Below, in pieces: positions 7,874 to 15,628 of a DNA stretch of 20,444 nucleotides. The position numbers and the translations under genes are program-made. Under the pieces are notes generated by a model, which saw only the letters and a list, made by a program, of their open reading frames with translations, searched no databases and had not been told where the DNA came from. This stretch comes from CAZGSG01 sp964528095 (lineage in GTDB: Bacteria > Bacteroidota > Bacteroidia > Chitinophagales > Chitinophagaceae). The stretch covers positions 1-20,444 of the forward strand of contig CAZGSG010000088.1 in NCBI GenBank assembly GCA_964528095.1, in the 5' to 3' direction. Positions within the stretch are counted from its first letter, which is position 1. The number at the start of each line of letters is the position of its first letter.

Positions 7874-7904
7874 CAAAAGTAGGACGTACCTGGTTAGCCG
7901 GCAA
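7874..7904 (-). promoter_or_regulatory. Bacteroidota-type promoter of the small RNA candidate
   Basis: On the minus strand TTG (7904-7902), 20 bases, then TACTTTTG (7881-7874), a full match to TAnnTTTG. The expected start falls at or next to 7869, the first base of the RNA closing stem. Confidence 0.6.
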
Positions 7905-7971
7905 GCGTTAAAGTTCTTTTTTGGAAACAAAAATTACGGTTCGGTTTATCGTAAGATTACTTAGGGTGATC

Positions 7972-8050
7972 ATATAAAAAAAAGGGGCCAGGATAGAAAT
8001 CCAGCCCGTTTTTAAAATCCAATATCCTATGAAAAACCAATACAATATTA
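7972..8050. repeat. intergenic terminator repeat, copy 1
   Basis: This 79-base segment recurs at 19185-19261 with five substitutions and two single-base indels. It contains an A8 run, a hairpin (GGGC 7985-7988 with GCCC 8004-8007; GGAT 7991-7994 with ATCC 7999-8002; tetraloop AGAA) and a T5 run (8009-8013), so it can terminate in both directions. The similarity continues about 35 bases past the hairpin through CCAATATCCTATGAAAAACC. Here it is the first good terminator downstream of cbpM on the plus strand. Confidence 0.75.
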
Positions 8051-8334
8051 TAGCTCATGTTCCATACTTGCAAACTATTCTGGTGATTTAATTTATTGTG
8101 TATGTATAAATTTTATTTAATAAAATTATACTTCCCTGTTCGTTTAGTTATTTGATCATTACAGCAGCAGTATGTTGTATTTTCAGATAAAGTATTATTG
8201 TTTTAAGTAAAAAGCCAGTATAAAAACAAAGTTTATTTTTTTTCGCATGAGTAGGGCATGTAACTTTAAGAATGCCTTTAAGCAGCAAGCCGGGTTAATA
8301 TTTACGACTTATATTTATTATTAAACTTATTTCA
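8051..8334. other. AT-rich gene-free leader upstream of the SGNH hydrolase
   Basis: No gene, strong hairpin or exact promoter was found. TAACTTTA (about 8261-8268) is one base off TAnnTTTG and could drive the downstream gene. Together with the RNA and the repeat it fills the 655-base gap after cbpM. Confidence 0.4.
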
Positions 8335-9084
8335 ATGAGCGATCGCAGAAACTTTATTAAGAATACAGCAACCCTGACTATTGCAGGTTTTTCCATACCG
8401 GGAATTGCATCCGCGGTAATGAATGAGAGTAAAGCTCAAAAAGTCAGGTTGAATACAAATGATATCATCCTTTTTCAAGGGGATTCTATTACAGATGCAG
8501 GCCGTGCTAAAACAGGCCCAACGGCCAATTCCGCGGGCTCTTTAGGCAATGGATATGCATTGCTCGCAGCTGCTGAACTGCTAAACGAGCAGGGTCGTAA
8601 AAACTTAGCTATTCACAATCGTGGGATAAGTGGCAACAAAGTATACCAATTGGCAGAACGCTGGGATGCCGACTGTATTGATCTTAAGCCAAACGTGCTG
8701 AGTATTCTTATTGGGGTAAATGATTTCTGGCATAAGCTAAATGGCAAATATGAAGGGACGGTAAAAATCTATGAAGATGATTTTTCCGCTTTACTTGATC
8801 GTACCCTTCAAAAACTGCCCGGAGTAAAACTGATCATTGGAGAGCCATTTGCTGTTCCGGGAGTGAAGGCGGTGGACGATAAATGGTTTCCCGCTTTTTA
8901 TGATTACCAGGCTGCAGCGCGCAATATCGCAAAAAAATACCAGGCCACCTGGATCCCATATCAAAGTGTATTTGACAAAGCGATCAAAGAAGCGCCAGCA
9001 TCCTACTGGACCGGCGACGGCGTACATCCAAGTCTTGCTGGGGCAGCGCTTATGGCCGAAGCATGGCTTGCTGTCATAAAATAG
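8335..9084 (+). CDS. Tat-exported SGNH/GDSL-family hydrolase
   Basis: A 249-residue esterase/lipase-like hydrolase. The N-terminus SDRRNFIKNTATLTIAG (residues 2-18) with twin arginines R4-R5 and ASA at 25-27 is a twin-arginine export signal. The SGNH blocks are all present: GDSITDAG with nucleophile S51 (block I), G97/G100 in NRGISGN (block II), GVND with N129 (block III), and D228-G-V-H231 (block V). Family members deacetylate carbohydrates or hydrolyse lipid, arylester or thioester bonds; the substrate cannot be read from sequence. It precedes a secreted GH13 enzyme on the same strand but is separated from it by a hairpin terminator, so co-transcription is doubtful. A sugar-esterase role would fit the neighbour and is inference. 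Confidence 0.92.
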   Translation: MSDRRNFIKNTATLTIAGFSIPGIASAVMNESKAQKVRLNTNDIILFQGDSITDAGRAKTGPTANSAGSLGNGYALLAAAELLNEQGRKNLAIHNRGISGNKVYQLAERWDADCIDLKPNVLSILIGVNDFWHKLNGKYEGTVKIYEDDFSALLDRTLQKLPGVKLIIGEPFAVPGVKAVDDKWFPAFYDYQAAARNIAKKYQATWIPYQSVFDKAIKEAPASYWTGDGVHPSLAGAALMAEAWLAVIK

Positions 9085-9098
9085 TATTCGATTCGGGA

Positions 9099-9123
9099 AA
9101 AGGATGTACTGCTGTACACCTTT
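9099..9123 (+). terminator. hairpin terminator after the SGNH hydrolase gene
   Basis: AAAGG (9099-9103), a bulged A, TGTAC (9105-9109), loop TGCT, GTACA (9114-9118), CCTTT (9119-9123): ten pairs. The trailing T tract is short (TTTCT). It lies 14 bases after the stop. Confidence 0.5.
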
Positions 9124-9182
9124 CTATATGTATGATGCTGAGAGTTTCATTATAGTCAGGCAATTAACCTAAATCTTGTCGC

Positions 9183-10724
9183 ATGCTGAGGCAATCCATT
9201 TTTCTTTTATTCTTTTTTACATCGCAATTAATTTATGGACAGCCAACAAAAATAAGTGCCTGGCCACGGGCTGTCACTTACGAAATATTTGTTCAGTCCT
9301 TTGCCGACTCGAACGGAGACGGTATCGGCGATATAAAAGGGATGACTTCCAAGCTCGATTATTTAAAAGAATTGGGTATAGAGGGGGTATGGCTTATGCC
9401 AATCAATCCATCTCCTTCCTATCATAAATATGATGTGACGGATTACTATAATATACATCCCGATTATGGAACAATAGATGATTTTAAGACCTTTATTAAA
9501 GAAGCACATTCGCGGGGCATTCACGTAGTGATGGATATGGTGCTAAATCATTCTTCCAGCAAACATCCCTGGTTTATAGACGCAAAGACAAACGAAAATA
9601 GCCCTTACCGCGACTATTATGTATGGACAGATAAGGATGATCCCCAAACAAAAGCACCTGTAAAAAAGATCTCAGGTGACTCGGACAATAGCCGTCACTG
9701 GAATAAGGTTGATGGTAGTGATAACCTCTATTACAGTTATTTTGGCGGCAATATGCCTGATCTCAATTTTGATAATCCTAAACTCCGGAAAGAAGTATTT
9801 AAGATAGGGCAGTACTGGTTAAAAGATATCGGGGTCGATGGCTTTCGCCTGGATGCGGCAAGACATATTTTCCCTGATGAACGTGCTGCCGATAATCATA
9901 ACTGGTGGATCTATTTTCGCCAGGAAATGCAAAAAGTAAAGAACGATGCTTATATCATAGGAGAGGTGTGGGCTCCCGCCGAGGTCGTGGGGCCTTATCT
10001 TAAAGGCATTCCTGCGCTTTTTGATTTTGATCTTGGTTTTGCCATCACCAAAGCGGTCAATGAACAACAAGCTGATTCGCTCGCGATCAAACTCGCTAAG
10101 ATCAGGGAATTCTATCAATCTGTAAATCCTGAATTTATCGATGCTATCTTTCTGACCAATCATGATCAGAATCGTATCATGAGTATGTTGGGCAACGATC
10201 TCAATAAGGCAAAAATGGCGGCTGCTATCTTACTAACCTTACCAGGTTCGCCCTATTTATATTATGGAGAAGAGATTGGGATGACAGGAAAAAAACCTGA
10301 TCAATATATCCGTGAGCCTTTTTTATGGGATGTTTTTTCGAAAGATAAAAGTCGCACCAGCTGGATCAAGCCCCGCTACAGTACAGACAGCACAGTGGCC
10401 GCTGAATCACAGCAGATAAATAATAAGGCCTCGCTGCTTAATCATTATAAATCGTTGATTGCATTAAGGAATAGTAATAAGGCGCTTACCTACGGCGAGC
10501 TCAGGTCCGTAAGTACCAGCTTCAAACAGGTTGCGATTTTCGAACGATTTACTACAGATCAGTCATTACTGGTAATACATAATGTTTCTTCTTCCCCGGT
10601 ATCAATTAGCCTGGCTGATGAGTTGCAAGGGTATAAACAAATCATTTTCAAAACGAATCAGGCAATGTTAAAAGACAGGATGTTGCAACTGCCTGCTTAT
10701 AGTACTTTGGTACTGGCTAAGTAA
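9183..10724 (+). CDS. secreted GH13 family alpha-glucosidase/alpha-amylase
   Basis: A 513-residue glycoside hydrolase acting on alpha-glucans or maltooligosaccharides. Residues 1-19 are a signal peptide (FLLFFF core, cleavage about YG-Q). The (beta/alpha)8 barrel follows: a calcium-type loop DSNGDGIGD (42-50), region I DMVLNH (118-123), region II GFRLDAARH with nucleophile D224, region III IIGEVW with acid/base E261, and region IV LTNHD with D328. Region V reads MPDLN (191-195), as in the oligo-1,6-glucosidase and neopullulanase groups, so an exo- or oligosaccharide specificity is as likely as endo-amylase. A C-terminal beta domain covers about 425-513. The start at 9183 gives a proper signal peptide. 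It is convergent with the outer-membrane receptor gene, 27 bases away. No SusD-like gene is present. Confidence 0.95.
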   Translation: MLRQSIFLLFFFTSQLIYGQPTKISAWPRAVTYEIFVQSFADSNGDGIGDIKGMTSKLDYLKELGIEGVWLMPINPSPSYHKYDVTDYYNIHPDYGTIDDFKTFIKEAHSRGIHVVMDMVLNHSSSKHPWFIDAKTNENSPYRDYYVWTDKDDPQTKAPVKKISGDSDNSRHWNKVDGSDNLYYSYFGGNMPDLNFDNPKLRKEVFKIGQYWLKDIGVDGFRLDAARHIFPDERAADNHNWWIYFRQEMQKVKNDAYIIGEVWAPAEVVGPYLKGIPALFDFDLGFAITKAVNEQQADSLAIKLAKIREFYQSVNPEFIDAIFLTNHDQNRIMSMLGNDLNKAKMAAAILLTLPGSPYLYYGEEIGMTGKKPDQYIREPFLWDVFSKDKSRTSWIKPRYSTDSTVAAESQQINNKASLLNHYKSLIALRNSNKALTYGELRSVSTSFKQVAIFERFTTDQSLLVIHNVSSSPVSISLADELQGYKQIIFKTNQAMLKDRMLQLPAYSTLVLAK

Positions 10725-10751
10725 ATAAACCGGTTTTAGACAATGGCATGC

Positions 10752-13295
10752 TTAATCATCTCCTGAACCCTTATCATGTTTGTTTAACAGGGAGAAATCC
10801 GCCTTGCCAAATTTATAACTAAAGCTCAGACGGAATGTACGAACGCTCCACCTGCTATAGGAATCCTGGTAAAAAGCTGGTGTATCATACACATTTCCCC
10901 AGCGTTGGGTATTGAAGATATCATTGATGCCAAAAGTGACTGTAGCCTTATTATTTTTCAGAAAATCTTTACGCATCGCAAAATCACTACCAAATTCTGA
11001 TTTTGTTTTACCCTGTGGAATAACCCGGGGGCCTTCATAGTCTCCCATCAACTGGAAACTAAGATTGTTGAAAAAAGAAGTAGGCCGGGTCACGATCTTG
11101 TAATTCATGGTCAGCTTTGCTTCCCAGTTAAACCCCTTATTGTTAAGGTCTACCTTATCTACTGAAGCTTTTACCGTCCGGTATTGCATATCGATCGTAG
11201 GAGTGATGTCAAAATTGCTTCCCAGTTTTTGCTGAACAGTGAATTCCACACCATACCGGTCGGTAATGCTACCATTGATAAAAGTATTTAGTATGGCATT
11301 GGGATCAACACCCGCGTTGGCTAACTGGGCATATTGTGCTGCAGTAATCGTATCGCTGTATTGAGTGATATCGGCCGGGTTGTTGCGGAAATAAATAGAA
11401 CCTAAAAAATTCCCGCTCTTATAATCTTTGCTGTAGTTCAATTCAAATGAATTGACAAACTCAGGCTTCAATTGTGGATTGCCCTGGCGGAGATTTACCG
11501 GGTCATTGATATCAATAAAAGGATTGATCTGCCAGAAATCCGGACGCCCGATACGACGGGAGAAATTTAACTGCACCTGGTCGCTTTCGCTGATCTTCTG
11601 TGTAAGGAATAAGCTGGGGAATATACCATCCCAGATCTTCTTTAACTGTTTCGGATACTCATACCCGAATTTGAAAGCGCTATCGACAAGCAAGCCATCA
11701 AATTTTGCATGCTCTGCGCGCAAGCCAGCCTGGAAAGAGAAATCGCCATATTTTTTAGAGAAGGTTGCATAGATCGCATTTACTTTTTCTGTATATGCAT
11801 AATTGTTGCTCAACGAGAGCTTTGTTTCCTGGCCATTATTAATACCGAAGGCATCGTAGAAACTCTTAAAATCATTTGAGTAGCTGCGAAAACCAGTTTC
11901 CAGTTTGGTGTTCTCATCCAGCGGGTGTACATAGTCTGCCTGCATGGTCAACTGGTCGTTATTGCTCCGCCCTATATTTCTGACCATTGTTGAGGGGCGG
12001 TTCGCGGTTCCATCGGGATTTAAATAGTTATTGACTATATCAGAGTTGCTGCCACGGTTGCCATAGTTATAGGTAATGTCTGCCGTCAGTTCCTGTCCTT
12101 CTTTGGGAAAACTATGTTTGAAATTGATCTTGCTGCTATTCCTGTTGCTTTTAAAGCGGCCATTGCTTAACCGGTCACCCCTGTATTGCAGATTCTGGTT
12201 GCTGTTCAGGTATTCCTGATTTTGTGTTTCAGTATTTGTAAAGCGACCTGTACCAAAATCCTGGCTAAAGGAAAGCGTATTTCGATTGTCGATAAAATAG
12301 TCTACGCCAAACCGAAGGGAACGAAATCTGCGCATACGGTCATTGCGGGTCACCTGGTTGAAATAATCTTTGGTTTGTCCATTGTCTTTGTTTTCACGAA
12401 TGGTCTCGCCTTTATTTTTTCCACCACCCTGGTTGTAGCTGCCAATGACAAAGAAATTGATCTTATCCTGACGGATATTTATATTCAGGTTGCTGTTAAA
12501 CACTTTTGGTGAACCTGCCGCGATAGAAGCGATACCATTTAGGCCGGTACGTTTATTTTTTTTCAACACCACATTTATGATACCACCAGATGAAGCGGCA
12601 TCGTATTTGGCAGAAGGGTTCGTGATCAATTCCACTTTTTCGATATTATCAGCAGGTATCTGGTCGAGAGTAAGGATCGTGGGGCGTCCATCCACAAATA
12701 TTTGAGGCGAAGCACTGCGCAGCTGCACATTTCCATCAATATCCACTGATACGGATGGGATATTCTTCATCACATCAATCGCTGTTCCGCCCGTAGAGGT
12801 CAGGCTTTTTGCTACATTAAATACTCTTCGGTCGATACCCATTTCGAGGGCAGGCCGACTACCAGTGACGGTTACATTCTCCAATTGTTTTACTTGGGCT
12901 ACCAGTTCTATATTGCCCAGGTCTTTTTCAAACCTGGCTGTATTATTATTTCGCGTTAAAGTGGAAGTGCGGATTGTTTGAGACCAGGTCTCATAACCAA
13001 TTGCCGAAACAACAATGCGGAAACTATCTGCTGCAGGAGGGTTGATAAAATTAAAATCACCATTCGCAGGAGTAAGCATGCCATCAACAAGGCTATCGAC
13101 GCCAGCAAGGAAGAGTTGTACAGAAGCTGCTTCTACACCCTTGCCTGTTTTTTGATCAACCAGTTTTCCATAAAGACGGCTGGTTTTGATCTGCAGGTTG
13201 CCCATATCCGGAGATCGGGAGGGCTCAGGGTCATTTTGTGCACGGGAATTCAGAACGAAAAAAGGAAAAGACAGGAATAAAATAACAAATCTCAT
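10752..13295 (-). CDS. TonB-dependent-receptor-like outer-membrane beta-barrel protein
   Basis: With the start chosen here the protein has 847 residues. The frame is open to an ATG at 13352, but the ATG at 13295 begins a clean signal peptide (MRFVILFLSFPFFVLNSRAQ), so I prefer it. After the signal comes a carboxypeptidase-regulatory-like domain (LYGKLVDQKTGKGVEAASVQ). A plug domain follows (SLTSTGGTAIDVMKNIPSVSV, FVDGRPT, IEKVELITNPSAKYDAASSG, GIINVVLKKNK), then a long barrel rich in alternating aromatic and polar strands. This architecture matches the outer-membrane beta-barrel family typical of Bacteroidota, in which no partner SusD need exist. The ligand is unknown: possibilities include metal chelates, peptides or oligosaccharides. 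It faces the GH13 gene tail to tail, which does not indicate co-regulation. The N-terminal TonB box is not evident. Confidence 0.92.
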   Translation of the reverse strand: MRFVILFLSFPFFVLNSRAQNDPEPSRSPDMGNLQIKTSRLYGKLVDQKTGKGVEAASVQLFLAGVDSLVDGMLTPANGDFNFINPPAADSFRIVVSAIGYETWSQTIRTSTLTRNNNTARFEKDLGNIELVAQVKQLENVTVTGSRPALEMGIDRRVFNVAKSLTSTGGTAIDVMKNIPSVSVDIDGNVQLRSASPQIFVDGRPTILTLDQIPADNIEKVELITNPSAKYDAASSGGIINVVLKKNKRTGLNGIASIAAGSPKVFNSNLNINIRQDKINFFVIGSYNQGGGKNKGETIRENKDNGQTKDYFNQVTRNDRMRRFRSLRFGVDYFIDNRNTLSFSQDFGTGRFTNTETQNQEYLNSNQNLQYRGDRLSNGRFKSNRNSSKINFKHSFPKEGQELTADITYNYGNRGSNSDIVNNYLNPDGTANRPSTMVRNIGRSNNDQLTMQADYVHPLDENTKLETGFRSYSNDFKSFYDAFGINNGQETKLSLSNNYAYTEKVNAIYATFSKKYGDFSFQAGLRAEHAKFDGLLVDSAFKFGYEYPKQLKKIWDGIFPSLFLTQKISESDQVQLNFSRRIGRPDFWQINPFIDINDPVNLRQGNPQLKPEFVNSFELNYSKDYKSGNFLGSIYFRNNPADITQYSDTITAAQYAQLANAGVDPNAILNTFINGSITDRYGVEFTVQQKLGSNFDITPTIDMQYRTVKASVDKVDLNNKGFNWEAKLTMNYKIVTRPTSFFNNLSFQLMGDYEGPRVIPQGKTKSEFGSDFAMRKDFLKNNKATVTFGINDIFNTQRWGNVYDTPAFYQDSYSRWSVRTFRLSFSYKFGKADFSLLNKHDKGSGDD

Positions 13296-13499
13296 GAGCT
13301 GATAGGATGAACTCCTGCTAACAATACCGATACAGAATTGTTCGACAGGCAATCATATTTAGTCAGGTAATAAAACAACTGTGATTAGCTGTTTAAACAC
13401 GTGCGCGAAGATACCTGATTAAAATCGAGGGTAGGTAAGAGGAGCAATAAGGAGGCTGTTATAAAAGGAATAAATATGATAAATGGTAGATGGCCTGTA

Positions 13500-13513
13500 T
13501 ATCTGGTCAGATA
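13500..13513. other. 14-base palindrome in the gap upstream of the receptor gene
   Basis: TATCTG-GT-CAGATA is a perfect two-armed palindrome about 205 bases upstream of the preferred receptor start and inside the 288-base gap. It could be a regulator site; nothing else supports this, and no TAnnTTTG promoter was found nearby. Confidence 0.2.
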
Positions 13514-13583
13514 AGAGTACTGATCGCTGAAAGTAAAGGGTACGGATTAAAACAATAGGTTAACGATGCGAAGGACAGGCTGA

Positions 13584-14036
13584 TCAATTACCGCTTTGTT
13601 GAAGCTTTGCCAACTCGGATTCATCATCCGCTATCTTCTTTCTAAGTGAATCAATATCTTTTTGGAGTTGATCCAGGCGGGCTGTCGATTTTCTGGCATC
13701 TTTTGCATTTCTCTCCGCGCTTCTGGCCGATTTACGGGCTTTCCGTGCCAATGATTTATTCTGTGGGTCTTTGGCTAATTTATCAGCAGCTTCGGAATTG
13801 TCAGCGGCGATTTTCTTAGCGTCTTCGGCGTTGTTCAATGCTTTCCTGGACGTTTCGGCAAGAGAATTTTCCAGTTTTGCCAATTCCAGTTTGCGGCTGT
13901 TTAATGTTCCGCTAATCTTCAAAATTTCTTTTTCCTGCTTCAGGGTGCTAATAGAATCTTTGGATACGACCTGAGCGGGAAGTTTAGCAGTGAATAAAAG
14001 ACCCAGCAAGAGACCCAGGAATATTCCTTTTTTCAT
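13584..14036 (-). CDS. small periplasmic coiled-coil protein
   Basis: A 150-residue protein with a signal peptide (MKKGIFLGLLLGLLFTAKLPAQ, cleavage about residue 21). The rest is almost entirely helical: Leu/Glu/Lys heptad-like stretches at 30-65, a Lys/Arg/Ala-rich middle (LARKARKSARSAERNAKDAR, about 92-111) and a Leu/Asp coiled coil to the end (LDQLQKDIDSLRKKIADDES). I recognise no family. Its composition differs from the heptad proteins at the left of the window (no QAxKDRx unit), so it is not a paralogue. It stands alone, more than 280 bases from the preferred start of the receptor gene and divergent from marR. Confidence 0.75.
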   Translation of the reverse strand: MKKGIFLGLLLGLLFTAKLPAQVVSKDSISTLKQEKEILKISGTLNSRKLELAKLENSLAETSRKALNNAEDAKKIAADNSEAADKLAKDPQNKSLARKARKSARSAERNAKDARKSTARLDQLQKDIDSLRKKIADDESELAKLQQSGN

Positions 14037-14282
14037 AAAAAATGTATTTAGGTTAGCGATAAATGTCTCTATATAGACGAGTATTTCTAAACTATGTCAC
14101 TGCGGGAACTAAAAACCCGGGAATTTAACAGGTATTTTATTTCATATGCAGGATTAAACTAATTAACCCGGATGATAGTTTAAGCGCAAGGGGCTTAGAA
14201 TACAAAAAAAGCATTCATTGCTTCTCACAAATCCTGATCTGCTATTTTTTTTGAATTTGATCTCCGGAATTAAAAGATTGTT

Positions 14283-14314
14283 TATTTTTGGTAACTAGTT
14301 ACGTAAATACTTAC
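14283..14314 (+). promoter_or_regulatory. marR-type promoter with two tandem operator-like palindromes
   Basis: A TATTTTTG element (14283-14290, exact TAnnTTTG) is followed directly by GTAACTAGTTAC (14291-14302) and GTAAATACTTAC (14303-14314). Both are GTAA-N4-TTAC inverted repeats, abutting with a 12-base period, and the second ends 2 bases before the ATG. A TTTG lies at 14256-14259, but the 23-base spacing is long. The sites cover the expected transcription start, as for an autorepressor. Confidence 0.65.
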
Positions 14315-14316
14315 TT

Positions 14317-14793
14317 ATGCAGCCGAACACAATTGATAAACTGGGAGAATTAGCGATAGGAGCCAGGCTTCGCAGGATGAATGACATTTTCTCAAAAGAT
14401 GTGTCAAGGATATATGTAGAGAACGGTCTTGATTTTGAAACGAAATATTTTATACTCTTTTATCTGATCAGTCAGCGTGATGGTATTGGTATAATGGAAA
14501 TAGCGGATGAATTAAGTCTTACGCATCCCGCGATCATCAACCTCGCAAAAGAACTGGAACAGAAAGGATTTATAGAATCGGTGAAATCGCCGGGTGATGG
14601 ACGTAAGCGATTGTTAAAACTGTCGAAAAAGGGCAAAACCTCCTTACCTGCTCTTGAGAAAGTATGGAAAAAAATAGACCGGCTAAACAAACAACTGATG
14701 AAAAGCCAGCAGCACCACCTGCTTAAAGCGATTGAAGAGATGGAACAACTATTGGCAGAACAATCTTATTATAAAAGATATCAAAAACTATGA
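14317..14793 (+). CDS. MarR-family transcriptional regulator
   Basis: A 158-residue regulator. The N-terminal helices (1-40) and the long C-terminal helices (about 110-158) form the dimer interface. The winged helix spans about 45-108, with DGIGIMEIADELSLTHPAIINLAKELEQKG as helix-turn-helix and DGRKRLLKLSKKG as the wing. This type senses small molecules, often phenolic or oxidative signals, and usually represses its own operon. The GNAT gene overlaps its stop by 4 bases (ATGA), so the two are co-translated and the acetyltransferase is the likely output of regulation. Two tandem palindromes at the promoter are probable binding sites. The ATG follows the second palindrome immediately, leaving a very short leader and no Shine-Dalgarno. 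Confidence 0.92.
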   Translation: MQPNTIDKLGELAIGARLRRMNDIFSKDVSRIYVENGLDFETKYFILFYLISQRDGIGIMEIADELSLTHPAIINLAKELEQKGFIESVKSPGDGRKRLLKLSKKGKTSLPALEKVWKKIDRLNKQLMKSQQHHLLKAIEEMEQLLAEQSYYKRYQKL

Positions 14794-15266
14794 CTGAAAC
14801 AATGAATGTAGTAAGCGTGGTAGATTACCGGGAGGAATACGCCACAGATTATAAGCGGCTCAATATACAGTGGATAGAACGGTATTTCCGTGTAGAGGAG
14901 CACGATCTCGAACAACTTGACAATCCCAACGAGTATATTATATCAAAGGGAGGTTATATCCTGTTTGCCCTGTACAATGAAAAAGTAGTTGGTGTATGTG
15001 CGCTGATCAGAACAGGCGCACTCGAGTTCGAGCTGGCCAAAATGGCGGTTGATCCTGCATTGCAGGGAAAACAGATCGGGAAGAAACTGGGGCAGGCTGC
15101 AATAGAAAAAGCCCGGTCGGCAGGAGCAAAAAGAGTTTGGCTTGAGTCGAACCGTATACTGCAACCGGCACTTAATTTATATTACAAGCTGGGTTTTACC
15201 GAAATACCTGTAGGAGATACCTTATATGCGCGTGCTAATATAAAAATGGAGCTATCCCTTTTGTAG
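14790..15266 (+). CDS. GNAT-family N-acetyltransferase
   Basis: A 158-residue acetyl-CoA-dependent acetyltransferase. The core GNAT features are visible: strand ELAKMAVDPALQG (81-93), the acetyl-CoA pyrophosphate loop in QGKQIGKKL (92-100, Q/RxxGxG/A type), helix AAIEKARSAGAKRVWLESN, and the final motif ALNLYYKLGFTEIP (127-140). The acceptor is unknown; it could be a small amine or toxic amino compound, or a protein. It starts inside the end of the MarR gene (4-base overlap). In some Bacteroidota the two activities are fused in one chain, and here the frames are separate but coupled. Confidence 0.92.
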   Translation: MTETMNVVSVVDYREEYATDYKRLNIQWIERYFRVEEHDLEQLDNPNEYIISKGGYILFALYNEKVVGVCALIRTGALEFELAKMAVDPALQGKQIGKKLGQAAIEKARSAGAKRVWLESNRILQPALNLYYKLGFTEIPVGDTLYARANIKMELSLL

Positions 15267-15490
15267 GAAGGAGCGTAAGGAGAACTTTATTTAGAGAGAT
15301 TTTAGGAGTCGGGCTTTAAATTTTTGTTGTGTAAAATTATTGTAAGGGGTTTCACACAGAGCTAACAGAGATAATGAGCTAAGGAAGCCAAATTATATTT
15401 ATGCAATTATTATTTGTTGTACATGTGAGCTAAGGAGGAGCTGAGCTATTTGTTTATTCTTTATTTGTATGAACGGATGAGCCAAGGAGA

Positions 15491-15509
15491 TTTTTCACTG
15501 CGTGAAAAA
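15491..15509. repeat. hairpin 1 inside the element
   Basis: TTTTTCAC, loop TGC, GTGAAAAA: a perfect 8-bp stem, almost the same stem as hairpin 2. Confidence 0.7.
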
Positions 15510-15530
15510 GTAGCCGTTGATCAGGGTGCT

Positions 15531-15550
15531 GTTTTCACGTCAGTGAAAAC
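15531..15550. repeat. hairpin 2 inside the element
   Basis: GTTTTCAC, loop GTCA, GTGAAAAC: a perfect 8-bp stem, 21 bases after hairpin 1. Confidence 0.7.
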
Positions 15551-15628
15551 GCTCTGCTAGCTCTTTGTTTCAGCCGATAATAAATGTATAAATATCCAGG
15601 CTATTCCTTAGCTCATTATCTCTGTTAG

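Noticed and set aside
8031..8093. Short plus-strand frame starting MKNQ in repeat copy 1, with a similar start in copy 2 (19240)
   Set aside because: Similarity ends after a few codons, lengths differ (20 versus 28 codons), and the frame begins just after a terminator hairpin; more likely a by-product of the DNA repeat.
10727..10736. AAACCGGTTT between the convergent GH13 and receptor genes
   Set aside because: A perfect palindrome with no loop and short arms is not a credible terminator.
12186..12512. Plus-strand 108-residue frame and others inside the receptor gene
   Set aside because: They are antisense to a well-supported barrel protein, with no start context or domain.
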